The notes: generated from the sequence alone by a model not told the origin. A stretch of 64,000 bases of DNA from Hippopus hippopus (GCA_946811185.2 OX328096.1:51660252-51724251); one strand, 5' to 3'; counted from the first letter of the stretch, positions 41,377 through 52,235 are shown. A program made the numbers and translations.

Positions 41377-42070
41377 AGCTCTTTTCAGAGCTAACCCAAC
41401 AGTCCTTTTCAGGACTAACCATCTACCACGAAAGTTCTATCTTCAAGAGGTCAGACGAAAGATCTATTTTCAAGCTGTCAGACGAAAGTTCTATCTTCAA
41501 ATTGTAATTTCTTCAAATTGTCACAGCTCTTTTCAGAGCTAACCCAACAGTCCTTTTCAGGACTAACCATTACCACGAAAGATCTATCTTCAAGATGTCA
41601 GACGAAAGTTCTATCTTCAAGCTGTCAGACGAAAGTTCTATCTTCAAGCTGTCAGACGAAAGTTCTATCTTCAAGTTGTCATTTCTTCAAATTGTCACAG
41701 CTCTTTTCAGAGCTAACCCAACAGTCCTTTTCAGGACTAACCATTACCACGAAAGATCTATCTTCAAGATGTCAGACGAAAGTTCTACCTTCAAGCTGAC
41801 AGACGAAAGTTCTATCTTCAAGTTGTCATTTCTTCAAATTGTCACAGCTCTTTTCAGAGCTAACCCAACAGTCCTTTTCAGGACTAACCATTACCACGAA
41901 AGATCTATCCTCAAGATGTCAGACGAAAGTTCTACCTTCAAGCTGTCAGACGAAAGTTCTATCTTCAAGTTGTCATTTCTTCAAATTGTCAGAGCTCTTT
42001 TCAGAGCTAACCCAACAGTCCTTTTCAGGACTAACCAGCTACCACGAAAGTTCTATCTTTCTTCAAAATT
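41377..42070 (+). repeat. Right array of histone-like 3' stem-loops
   Basis: Five pairs: AGCTCTTTTCAGAGCT at 41377, 41525, 41699, 41846 and 41993; AGTCCTTTTCAGGACT at 41401, 41549, 41723, 41870 and 42017. After each pair come one ACCACGAAAGNTCTATC and one to three GACGAAAGTTCTATCTTCAAG units of 27 bp. Unit lengths of 147-148 and 174 bp keep long stop-free frames by chance of length. Confidence 0.92.
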
Positions 42071-42149
42071 GTCATTTCTTCAAATTGTTAAACTTCTTTT
42101 AGAAGAGTTGCACTCCAAAAGAGTTATACTGCAAAGAGTAAAAAAAAAC

Positions 42150-42460
42150 TCAGAAAAAGACTAAGTCCAACCCAGTGCTCAGTCTTTTAGAAAGAAAAAA
42201 TCATTCATAATTGCAGAAAAAGACTAAGTCCAACTCAATGGTCATCCTTTTAGAAAGAGAGAAAATCATTCATAGGGTGAAAAAAACTAAGTCCAACTCA
42301 GTGATCAGACCTGCTAGATCCCTATAGTGCCGTCAAAAATGGCATTTTGTGTTACTTTGCCATTTTTTTGTTACTTTACCATTTTGTGTTACTTACAATA
42401 AAGCAATCCTAATAGCATATGGGTGAAAAAACTAAGTCCAACTCAGTGATCAGACCTGGC
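42150..42460 (+). repeat. Tandem AAGTCCAACTCAGTG repeats, right copy
   Basis: Mirror of 28120-28430. ACTAAGTCCAAC(C/T)CA(G/A)TG occurs four times. Confidence 0.8.
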
Positions 42461-42630
42461 AGTTCCCTATTCTACCACCCTGAAAAATGGCTTTTTTGTG
42501 TTACTTTCTCTTTTTTTGCAGATAAATTCCACTCAGGGTAGGTAGAATAGGGATTATAAAAAATGCAACTTCTTTCAGGGTGGCAGAATAGGGACAAATT
42601 TCTTTCAGGGTGGTGATGTAGGGCACTCAG

Positions 42631-42683
42631 GGAGGGTAGTCTAGACCCCTGCCCTGGCCTGGCAGGGGTATAGACTACCCTCC
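42631..42683. repeat. Right terminal hairpin palindrome
   Basis: Inverse of 27890-27942. GGAGGGTAGTCTAGACCCC pairs with GGGGTATAGACTACCCTCC with one mismatch. Confidence 0.85.
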
Positions 42684-42692
42684 TATACTACT

Positions 42693-42698
42693 TCCACA
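42693..42698 (+). repeat. Target-site duplication, right (TCCACA)
   Basis: Identical to 27875-27880 and directly abuts the ...CTACT terminus. Confidence 0.9.
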
Positions 42699-43410
42699 TT
42701 ATGGTAGTCGGTAGCATGCACTGAAATTATCCTATTTGAATTATCAGTTCAAGGCCCAATTGCGGCCAAAAGGAAACAATTCGGGGGTTAAAAAGCGGGA
42801 AAAAATTAAATCATATCATTTAATAAAAGTATGGATATTGTTATGGGTCTGTCAAAGTTCCAGTTATGGACAGGATAATGAATTGTAAAACTAGAATTAT
42901 AATTTCCAACTAACATTCTAGTATTAAGATTCATTTTTGCGGTTTGACTCCAGTAGACCTTAAGGACCATTATTTACTACACACAGATTCCTGCTTTCTT
43001 CTTGCAAACCATTTATGGGAACATGTTTCATTCATTAAACTATAGTAACAATCAGACCTATTCGCATATCAACGATTACAAACTCTCCTACACAATGCTT
43101 GTTTAAATGATAAAGTTATCTTTGGTAAATGATACTACTGCATTATAAAAGAAAGCACTATCATACCGTTCTTGATTTCATTCTATCGCTCTGAGACGCG
43201 ACTAAAGCGGTCCCGACCAATACGAGAATATCGTCACAATTTCTGAAAAAAAAAATCTTTTGAGGTATTGAAACCTTTGGGGATAAATCGAAAGATATGC
43301 TACTTAGGTCAAAATATCTCACAAATACCAAACTATAGATCAAAGACCACACTGCCTTTTCTGCAGTCTTAAGTTAATGTTCATTGTTCGTGAAAGCAAC
43401 TGAAGCTGGC
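42699..43410. other. Unassigned DNA right of the element
   Basis: A family F-like half unit (GGCCAAAAGG...AAATCATATCATTTAATAAAAGTATGG) lies near 42760-42840. No gene seen. Confidence 0.4.
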
Positions 43411-43540
43411 CTGGGTCCGTATTCACCAACGATTCTTCAGAAAATTCTTAGTCTTATTCTCCAGAATTTTCTAAATTTAGAAAATCTTAAAAAATAAGAC
43501 TGGGAATGTTCTCAAGAATGATTGGTGAATACGGACCCTG
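43411..43540. mobile_element. MITE family C, centre deleted
   Basis: GGGTCCGTATTCACCAACGA to TTGGTGAATACGGACCC with good ends, but the GATTGGCTAAACC core is missing, leaving about 130 bp. Confidence 0.85.
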
Positions 43541-43574
43541 GACGCTGTATGGATTGATTCTTAACCCCAAAGAG

Positions 43575-43960
43575 CCTGTGTTTTTGCGACCCTGGTGCTG
43601 GCAAGGAAAACGGATTTTGAAAACATGTTTGGAAAAGGCGAAAATGCTGGTAACCAGCATCGTATCCCAGTACTACATTTTCTCTAACCATGGGAAGACA
43701 TGTCCTATCCTTCAAACCACATTCCACTTTTTCGTCAGCAAATGTTTTCAATATGGTCGAAGACAAATCGTACCATTTAAACCACGTTTTGTCTTTTTTG
43801 TTCGCACTTTTTTCAGTTTGGGCTAGTTTAAATGTTGGTAACCAGCAGTATATCCGTTTCTCACATTCTTCTGACAATTGGAAGACAACTTTTATCATTT
43901 AAACCACATTTCACCTTTTCGTCAGTAAACGTTTTAAGTATGGGCTAGTCTGAATGTTGT
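43575..43960. mobile_element. MITE family D cluster, rearranged
   Basis: GAAAACATGTTTGGAAAAGGCG, ATGCTGGTAACCAGCAT and two or three tandem copies of the TTTTCGTCAG(C/T)AAA(T/C)G / CCATTTAAACCAC block. Confidence 0.6.
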
Positions 43961-44039
43961 TCTCTGCTTTCTAAGGAACTCTACAGCCTGTTGAACATCT
44001 GCACTGTTTTTTGATAATTGAAAAAGCCGTTACTTAACA

Positions 44040-44235
44040 CTCCAATGTTTAACGACCTGACGAAAAACGGCTTTTGAAAACATGTCTGGGGGAAAAAAGC
44101 TGGAAACCTGCATTTTCTCCTTTTCCCATAATGCTTTTTTACCAACTGAAGGACAGCAGCTTCTCTGGGTTACAATGAATTTGTTCGTTTCAATTGCTTT
44201 CTATTTGAACAAGTTAGAAATGCTGCTTTGTGTTA
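44040..44235. mobile_element. MITE family D copy, diverged
   Basis: TTTAACGACCTGACG, GAAAACATGTCTGGG, CATTTTCTCCTTTTCCC, and a closing GTGTTAAAGAGTTA. Confidence 0.65.
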
Positions 44236-44559
44236 AAGAGTTAGAATGACATTTTCCTTTTCAAGGATGGACCAAAAACTGTGTTTAGGAAGTTTCTAAT
44301 CCTATTATTCCGGAACCTTATCATATTTGCGTGAATTTTCAAGTGTGAAATGTAAGCTCTAGAGATTTCAGACCCTCTAAAATTTAATCCCATTTCATTG
44401 CTAAACCTCTTACCGCACAGATTTTTTTCTTGACATGCCCTAAACCTATAATGAATCAAATAAAAGGCAAACCATCGCTGGAAAGGAAATTTAATATGGT
44501 ATACAACAGGGTTATTATTGGGGAACGGAGCACATTGCTTGTATTAGGCATTTGCTCAA

Positions 44560-44830
44560 TTTCCCACAATGTTTCCAAAGCTTTCTACTTTTGACACACG
44601 ATCCTGAGATTTAACGACCGTGAAGTAGAAGGCTTTTTGAGAAGGTCTTTTGAAAACATGGAAGTAAAAAAGGAGAAAATGCTGGTAACCAGTATTTTCT
44701 CCTTTTCAAATCATGTTTTTTTGCCTTGTCAAAGACCTTCGATTCATTTGTATCATTTCAAATTTATCTTCTGCAGATGCTTTCAATTTTGAAGACTCTA
44801 GAATTTGTCATTTGGTAAAAAGTTAAGGTG
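44560..44830. mobile_element. MITE family D copy
   Basis: GATTTAACGACC, GAAAACATGGAAG and hairpin GAGAAAATGCTGGTAACCAGTATTTTCTC, ending TTTGTCATTTGGTAAAAAGTTAA. Confidence 0.8.
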
Positions 44831-45015
44831 GTGTAGGAAGTGCATGGTATGTGTATGGTAATGGATTAGGTTTTAAGCCTCCCGTTCGATTGATTATTCG
44901 TTTTACATGACTCCCCTAATACGGTTTTATCTCCGTCTTATTTCCTCCTATGTCGTTGTTCCTGTGAGGTTGCCATTGAATAATAACAAAATTATACAAA
45001 ATTATTCTTTTTCAG

Positions 45016-45058
45016 AGTGACAGATTCTTCTTTGGCAAACTATCCATACGTGGGACTA
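45016..45058 (+). CDS. Candidate 43-nt host exon
   Basis: A strong acceptor (TTATTCTTTTTCAG) precedes and a good donor (CTA|GTAAGTT) follows. With 1 nt of phase the segment reads VTDSSLANYPYVGL. Nothing else links it to a gene, and short acceptor-donor pairs arise by chance, so this is tentative. Confidence 0.25.
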
Positions 45059-46494
45059 GTAAGTTACCCTGATGTGCCATGCCTAGTTCCTGCTTGAAGC
45101 GATCTTGGCAGATTTATCTTTTAGCAAGGCGTCATTTTGTTGCCGATGCATTTGAAGATTACAAAGGGGGCATTGAAATAAGGCTGCAATATGTAAAAAC
45201 TTTAAGAGGAAGTGGAACACATATACTGTATTTTTTCTTCGCACAACCTGGTTTATCATAAAATTGTTCTGTCTTGTTATTTTCTTACGAAATTGGTTGA
45301 AATGCAACATGGATAAGCGTTCAATGAACATTAAACATTTTTTTTGTTCAGACCGACGATAAGCTCCTATTAATACAATGAGTGCACGATGTTATCTTAT
45401 ATTGAAAAAATCACCTCGGGTTGAGGCTGTCATTTGTTAGTCAAATCGCGTTATTTCAAACATCAAATTATTCGAATACATCAGTAGTTCCGATTATTCA
45501 GTTTAAGTAAACATGTCTCACTGAAACAAATAGCAACTGTTCTGATTTCTTCGATACTCATGAAGGGAAAAACCGAACTTGTGGTGAAAACTATTTAAGT
45601 AATATCAAATTTGATATCCATTGTTCTTTTGACGTGTATCCGAATTTTACAAACCAAATCCTTCTTTATAGTGTTAAACGCGGTTCAATGTACTTCTGCT
45701 TACACTTTCGATCAAAATCAGGCTACACAGAGCGCGCAGTCTGATATTGGATCTAAACCGTCTGCTTATATTCAAGCCTCTAAGATAAAAAGTTTTCTAA
45801 GTTTTGGTTAATTGTATTTTCAACCGTTGCAAAGAGTTAGAGTTTATAAATTTGGCGCCGAAAGAGTAGAGTTAATATTCGGATAGAAAATGTATTCAAG
45901 TCGTCGTTATCTCAGTTCGAAAACTATTCACACATCCTAGCTTTTCACGCGAGTGGAGTCCAGAGCTCTTGGGAATTCAATCCTTTGCACTTTTAGTAAA
46001 TGAAATAGATGTAGATGTATCCGTTCCGTAAATAAGACCGAGGTATCTTTTATTTCAATGCTGTGGCGTTAAAGATATCTCAAATGACAGGTAGGTCAGG
46101 GTGGATCTAAATCAGTGTACGGTCCGAGCAGTCTGACTTGGACATACCTTGTCCTTAACAGTAGCTCAAATCGCTCTGAGCACCAACAGGGTTAACGTGC
46201 TGAAACTTAATTACAGTGAAATGTGTAGTGTCAAGCCCAATAAACGAAAGGTCAATTTCTTTTCTTCAACCTTACATGTTTGAGTTCAAGATAACTGCAA
46301 AACCGACACCCTTGGTAAACTCTTTACCCTTAACCTGCTGAATTAGTTACATGAAAATTTCAAACCGATAGCGAAAACCCGAACGTTGCTATTTCAAAAT
46401 TATTTATTGGAGAAAAGTATGACCTTATCGGTCAGTGTAGATCAAGATCAGACTGCACGTTCTGTGTCGCGCTTAGCAGCCTAAGGGTTAAACA
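45059..46494. other. Unassigned DNA with two family E units
   Basis: Family E at 45708-45765 (CGATCAAAATCAGGCTACAC...GATCTAAACCG) and a weaker one at 46106-46158. No gene recognised. Confidence 0.4.
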
Positions 46495-46780
46495 AACGGC
46501 AGAGTATCAGACTTGTCCAAGTTGGAAGAGTTTGAAACGACAAAGTAATTGTTTCTAACATGATGGGATTTGTCTTATAAGGGATAGAAAACGTCGTGGG
46601 AAAAGGAGAAAATGTTAGTTACCAGATTTTCTCTTTTGCCTACGATGTTTTCAGAAGCCTTCTCCGTAATCCCATTTTGTAACGATCCTTAGGAAAAAGG
46701 CTTTTGAAAAGGCAGGAAAGGAGAAAATGCTGGCAAGTCCTTTTCCCAAAAATTGTTTCTACCCTTTCAAAGAAAAATCA
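46495..46780. mobile_element. MITE family D, two adjacent partial copies
   Basis: AAACGTCGTGGGAAAAGGAG...TTTTGCCTACGATGTTTTC, then a second truncated GGAGAAAATGCTGGCAAGTCC unit from about 46690. Confidence 0.65.
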
Positions 46781-47609
46781 TTGGAGTCACTAACTACGAC
46801 TGCTGAACATAACAAGGTCTCTTGTGAAACAGCCACTTGCCTTAAAGTGGCATGAAACGCTAGTTCGTTTTGCAAGTTTTCGAGACAATGCTAACAAAAA
46901 AAAAAAACCCTGACATTTCTCATTCGATTGAGTGTATGGCTTAGAAACTAAAATGTAGACATAAATAACTGTTGAAAAATCCAGCTTTTTATATGATGTC
47001 ATATATTTTATAAACTGGACAGACCTTGTTTTATCTTTGAATGAAATATATTTGGTCCAATTCTTTTGTTCATATCTACAGCATTTTTCGAGAAATGATG
47101 CCATGTTGACCTTTGTAAAATTTTGGACGACTTCTTACGTTATCGTGCATGCGATCAAAGCTTGGTTACACTAGTGAGCAAAAAAGCTGCAAAATCAATT
47201 ATTTGTAGCGTAATATTCACTCATTCTAACTGTACAGTAAAAACCCTTGATTCTGCAGAATACCCTTATTCATTCATTAATTCCGTTTTAGATAAAAAAA
47301 AAAGAAAAAAATTATTGCTTGAAAACATTTTCCTTTTTTTGCAACTCTTTTGCTCACAAGTGTAAATTTTGCATTGTCGTGTAAGTCACGTGACCTGTTT
47401 AGACACTGTATCCAAAACATTCGGCAAAAAATCAGCTGTTTTAATACCTGTATGGAAGGCATTTCCTTGCACGATAATTGAGGTATGCACGATAATTGAG
47501 ATTTGGCGATATATTTATTGATAATTTTGGTTAAAAAATTCCTATTCCTTTGTCATCTGACGGCGGTTATTTCATTATAAGAAATAAACATTTAACACCT
47601 TTAAAAATG
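46781..47609. other. Unassigned DNA, no gene accepted
   Basis: A 104-codon minus-strand frame (46790-47104) has no domain features and is rich in TTT/AAA codons. Treated as chance. Confidence 0.4.
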
Positions 47610-47850
47610 TTTTTCGCCTAATCTTTTACCACACATTCCCATGTTTTAAAGACCCTGAATAAGAAAGCATTTGAGAATATTGTGGGAAATGAAGAAAATG
47701 CTGATATTCAAAATTTTCTTCTTTTCCCACAATGCTTTCTACCCTTCAAAAAAAAAAAAAAAAAAAAATCCCATTAATTGACTCATATTTAATTTTTCGT
47801 CTGCATTTTTTTTTTTTTCAAATTGGACAAGTCTGGAATCTGGAGCTAGA
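47610..47850. mobile_element. MITE family D copy
   Basis: CCACACATTCCCATGTTTTAAAGACCC, GAGAATATTGTGGGAAATG, hairpin ATGCTGATATTCAAAATTTTC, long A and T runs, then CAAATTGGACAAGTC. Confidence 0.7.
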
Positions 47851-47990
47851 ATGTCCTTTGACATGCAGAAAGTTAACCAAACAGCAAAGAGTTTCGACCT
47901 AGGTCAGCCTGCGCAGTCCGCACAGGCTGACCTGGGTCGAAACTTTTTGCAGATGCAATAAATGTTCTTTTCACAGAGCACGGCTCAATT
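47851..47990. mobile_element. MITE family A, 5'-truncated
   Basis: Only the half with ATGTCCTTTGACATGCAG, the very clean GACCTAGGTCAGCCTGCGCAG palindrome and TTTTCACAGAGCACGGCTCA remains. It joins a family D copy directly. Confidence 0.8.
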
Positions 47991-49016
47991 ACTTCTCGAG
48001 TGACTCTTAAAGACAGATTTAACTGTATTTTTATTTGAATCCGCCGAAAACCTATTTCTCAGAAAATTGAATACATTCAAAGTCTCGGGTTTCTTGTTTA
48101 AAACGAAAATGACAGGCAGACGATGAGCTGTCAATCTTTGGTAATTTTTATATCATAAAATGTTCTTTTGATATGTCTCTTGACCTGATCTGAAACGTGA
48201 TTTTAAATAACGTATTAGGCCGTTTCTTGCTATACGTGACAACTGACGTATTTCGCGGAGATTGAATACCAAGATGAACATTTATAGATGTGCAAACACG
48301 AGAGTTACTGCAGCAACGCATGTTATACTGTGATCACTTCATATCATACTTTTGCTGCCAAAAAAAAGGTTTTTTTTGACAATGATAACACAGTATAAGC
48401 CAAGACGAGTAGACTCTTTGTCATGTATAACATAAGTAGTGGACAGTATATCTCCGTGATCAGTATGCACGTTTTGTACAGTCTGATCTTGATCTGCAAT
48501 GTCCACAGAAGGTGCCTATGTCGGTCATGGTGATGAGGATGTCGCAAACAAAAGATTCAGTAAATATCACCACCTTCAACCCTTCGACCCACAATTTCGA
48601 AGTTCTTTTACTCCAGAAAGATTTTACTGTGCCGGACAGTAAAGATCCAACATCAGACTCCAAGTTCAGTCGGGCAAAGTAGCCAAAAGGTTAAGGTATT
48701 ATTTTAACCATATCGTTCTGACGAAAAATAATTCAAACAGCTGTAGACACTTTCGTATCGTTAATGGGTCCAAGAATCTGGTAGACTAAGACTAGACATT
48801 GTTCATGTAACATAGAAACATGCTTGTCATTATTTGAAATGGTTTTGCCAACCATTCTAAATAATGTCGAGACCATCCTGTGGTATCCTCAGACTAAAAC
48901 TGTCGATTTCATTTAAAAACTCTGTCTCCGCTGCCGTCATAGATTTTCACTGCTGTCAAGTTACGACAAGTATTTTCTAAGGCTTGATCTCACAGGGTCA
49001 TGCCAAAGGTAGGACC
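47991..49016. other. Unassigned DNA with one family E unit
   Basis: Family E at 48440-48506 (AGTGGACAGTATATCTCCGTG...CAGTCTGATCTTGATCTGCA). No gene seen. Confidence 0.4.
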
Positions 49017-49202
49017 TGAGTCCGTATGCACCAACTATTCCTAAGAAAATTCTTGGTCGAATTATAGATTTAAAAAGTAACACAACTTATTATTGGCTAA
49101 ACCATTTGGTTTAGCCAATCAGACGTTGTGTTACTTTCAAATTTAGCAAAGTCTTGAGTATAAGACTAACAATAGTTTTAAGAATGGTTTGTGAATACAA
49201 AC
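49017..49202. mobile_element. MITE family C copy
   Basis: GAGTCCGTATGCACCAACTA to GTTTGTGAATACAAACT around GGCTAAACCATTTGGTTTAG. Confidence 0.85.
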
Positions 49203-50645
49203 TTTACACATCTATGATTAACGGCATGCTGTGGAACAGCCTGAAACGTGTGGTATTTCGGTAGTTCGGTCTTTACTTCTTTACTAAGCATGCAAACAGT
49301 AAACCAAAATCAAAATCCTATCTTTCATTGTGTCATTGCGCTTAATTGTGCCCCTATTCAATACTAGGTTATTCAGCTTTCGCCTTATACTTAGCGAAGT
49401 ACGATACTTTGATTTTCTATTATGGCAGAGCGATTACTACACAAAATAAGATACCGGTATACTAGTTAATGAAAATAATTAAAGTTACAGTAAATCGATA
49501 TGAAATAATTATATATATAGTACATATCAAATCTTGTTGTAAAGGCCATATTGTTATATTATACAAGTAAAATTACCATTTGTAATTACTTAAAGTGACA
49601 TTGAATAGATCGAGATCGATGAGTACATCGGCATTTGTTAAAACAAAAAACAAAAAAATGAAAAACAAATATTGTTGAAAATGGAATAAAATCGACACTC
49701 GAATTTTGCGCACGTGCTGCAGTATCACTGTACTTGGAGGTCAATAAAAGAACCTGTGTGGCAAACTTCGTTTCATACCCGACTAAAGAGGAAGCCATTT
49801 TGCTTTTTGTCTGTTTCGAAGTGGGGTGGTCTTTTCAGTGACACACCTATCGTATGTGATGGAATGAAATCCCGACTATTCCATCTGACCAATGTATTAT
49901 GGCCATTGGCCTAAAAATCTGAATAAAGTATCGGTTACGATGTGTCCTTACACTATATTGATTCCATGAGGTTTCAGAGATTATTTTTCAGAATTTCAGA
50001 TAGAGGTATCATCTGCATCTTACCATCTACCTTCCAGCAGTGATTTGTGTTCTAACACGGTAGCATAATCAAATTAAATTCTTCCGTCATTCTGAAATGT
50101 TTTTTCTGTCTACAACTGTATCTTAAGCCACGGGCCTTATCACGTGAATAAAGCATCTGTTGTCTATCTATATTGATTGCTTGTGGAATCAAGATATTTC
50201 ACACATTTTATTGGTATCACCGACACGTAACTATCTGCTCTCCAGTAGTGATTTACTCATTACTTGCTGATTCCGTGTTCTACAATGATAGCTTATTAAG
50301 ACTCCATGTGTCAAACAGAATGACAAACTAGTCTTGCACGTTCTTTCTCTATTGGCCTCCGGGGTATGAACTCTCTTCGAAACCCTTAGCAAGAGAAACG
50401 CCTCTTAAAGGGCATTGTGGACATTGTAGACCTAAGTTCAGACTGCACAGAAAGTAAAGTCTGAACTTGGATCCATATTGTCTGAAGTATTATGACAATT
50501 CTGATGAAAATATTCGTGGTATTACTTTATTTAGGCTTTTCCTGTCGTCTAAAAATATCAATTTTATTTACTGAGCAATCTGAGGATTAATAAAAATCGC
50601 ATTTACGTGTATCGAATCTGTTTGGTGTTACAGATAATTCATTAT
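49203..50645. other. Unassigned DNA with one family E unit
   Basis: Family E at 50418-50484 (GGACATTGTAGACCTAAGTTC...GAACTTGGATCCATATTG). No gene seen. Confidence 0.4.
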
Positions 50646-50895
50646 TTCCAGCTTTAACCCTCTACTAAACAAGTCCGTGTTATTTCGAACCTAAGCAAAG
50701 ATGCTTTAGAAAATGTTATGGAGGGGAAAAAGGAACAAATGCTGATTTCAGTACTTTCTACTTTTTGTCCACAATAGTTTTTACCTTTCTTTTTAAAAAA
50801 GACAAATGACAGGATCTGAATCACAATTAATACGGGGTCTACAAATGCTTCCGTTTTGGAGGAACGTAAGACTTAGCGTTTGGTAAAGAGTTAAA
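50646..50895. mobile_element. MITE family D copy, diverged
   Basis: AACCCTCTACTAAACAAGTCC, GAAAATGTTATGGAGGGG, ATGCTGATTTCAGTACTTTCT, TCTACAAATGCTTCCGTTTTGG, GTTTGGTAAAGAGTT. Confidence 0.65.
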
Positions 50896-51357
50896 AAAAA
50901 AACTGTCTGAGTTACTTTTCCCTTTTTAGGTCTATCGACTGTATTTTTTCATGTTTTGATAACGTTAGTTAATAACATCAATATGAAATATTATGTAAAG
51001 TTAACCGTTTATTGTACAGAAACTCTTATGTCCTTACGGTAGTCGATTTTTGAAAGAGCATGCGGTAGATAGGCAGTATTTGCTTGATTCCAACCGTTGT
51101 TCATGCTATACAATGTTTCCCTACATTCCATGTGTATACACGTATCTCCTCTCCATTCAATATTGTTCCGTTGTGTAATTATATTTGTAATAGGCCCCAT
51201 GTCTAAAAAAGCCTCTCCTTAAAAGGATGATGTATTGCAGGATTTAAACCGGCTCGCTGATTTTTAGCCCGTTTTCAGCTGTCGTCCTAAATCAATGTCT
51301 AGTTCTTAGAGTTCAAAATATTTTCAATTGCCCTAGACGAGAGACCTATAACAGTAA

Positions 51358-51553
51358 GGGTCCGTATTCCGTTTTCACCAATCATTCCTAAGAACATTCT
51401 TGGTATGATTTTAGATTTAGAAAGAAACAAAACTTCTGATTGGCTAAACTATTAGGTTTAGCTAACTAGAAATTGTGTTACTTTCAAATTTAGAAACTTC
51501 TGAAGAATAAGTCTGAGAATGTTCTTTAGAATGGTTGGTGAATGCAGATCCAA
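51358..51553. mobile_element. MITE family C copy
   Basis: GGGTCCGTATTCCG... to GGTTGGTGAATGCAGATCC around GGCTAAACTATTAGGTTTAG. Confidence 0.8.
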
Positions 51554-51624
51554 GTAAGCCTCGCAAATTTCGTGATTTAACTGTATTTTACATTGTTAAG
51601 GGTAAAGGGTCCCAACTTTCAACT

Positions 51625-51860
51625 GGTTTTAACTCTTTACCACACAATCCCGACTTTTAACGACCCTGAGAAAGAAGCCTATAGAAAACATTGTGGGAAA
51701 AGGAGAAAATGCTGGTAACCAGCATTTTCTCCTTTTCCCACAATATTTTCTACCCAATCAATGTCAGAAATCATCATATTAACAAGATTTAATTTGTTAT
51801 CTGCAGATGCTTTGAATTTGGTCCAGTCCAAAAATTTGTCGTTTGGTAAAGATTAATCAT
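51625..51860. mobile_element. MITE family D, best-preserved copy
   Basis: CTCTTTACCACACAATCCCGAC, GAAAACATTGTGGGAAAAGG, a perfect hairpin GAAAATGCTGGTAACCAGCA to TTTTCTCCTTTTCCCACAA, TTTGTCGTTTGGTAAAGA. Confidence 0.9.
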
Positions 51861-51989
51861 GTAAGGCTTGATAAGTAACACAATCTTCTACGAATTAAGA
51901 GAAAAGGATTTTTTCAACTTTACGTCATTTACGAAGTCCAGCAATAGTCAATGATTTACGTACCGGATTTGTATCAAAGAAATCCCTAT

Positions 51990-52235
51990 CAAACTCTTTA
52001 CCAAACGACAAAGTTTTAGGTATGTCCAAAAAGAAAACATTTGCAGATGACAAATCTAACGTGGCTCTAATGACAGAATTTGTCTTAAAAGGAGTAGAAA
52101 ACATGGTGGAACAAGCAGAAAAAGCTGGATACCACTACTTTCTGCTTTACTCACAATGTTTTCAAAAGTCTTCAACCTCAGGGTCTTTAAAACTCGGGCT
52201 TTTCAATCTTCAAAATTTATGGTAAAGGGTTAACC
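51990..52235. mobile_element. MITE family D copy, reverse orientation
   Basis: AACTCTTTACCAAACGACAAAG, AACATTTGCAGATGACAAATC, then the hairpin region and AGGGTCTTTAAAACTCGGGC. Confidence 0.8.

Larger units (their letters stand above)
27881..42692 (+). mobile_element. Polinton/adinto-like virus-like element, 14.8 kb
   Basis: Begins AGTAGTATAGG and ends with its exact inverse CCTATACTACT, inside a perfect 6-bp target duplication. It carries long gene-bearing inverted repeats, intronless and densely packed genes on both strands, and a protein-primed-type family-B DNA polymerase. No retroviral-type integrase, capsid, packaging ATPase or adenain-like protease reading frame is present, unlike a full Polinton. 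Small genes have E2F/CRE promoters and histone-type 3' stem-loops. Its relation to Polinton, adintovirus and bidnavirus lineages is inferred from the polymerase and the termini. It may be a non-autonomous derivative or its own lineage. Confidence 0.9.
38181..42692 (+). repeat. Right terminal inverted repeat (4.5 kb)
   Basis: Inverse of 27881-31030. It holds four complete small genes (88, 104, 46 and 75 aa), the stem-loop array and the terminal hairpin. The fuller gene content suggests this side is closer to the ancestral state. Confidence 0.85.

Noticed and set aside
41595..42164. 189- and 194-codon frames with repeated SDESSIFKLS across the stem-loop arrays (also 28408-28992)
   Set aside because: Unit lengths (147, 174, 27 bp) are multiples of three, so stop-free frames persist automatically, and two frames are open at once. 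No promoter or plausible start context, and the conserved feature is RNA pairing, not the peptide.
27881..42692. A CRISPR array or bacterial operon reading of the regularly spaced repeats
   Set aside because: Repeats are stem-loop/GAAAG units with non-unique spacers in an element with TATA boxes and poly(A) signals. Clearly eukaryotic.
43506..43898. 106- and 128-codon frames on opposite strands
   Set aside because: Both lie within family C and D MITE sequence. The open frames arise from tandem MITE blocks.
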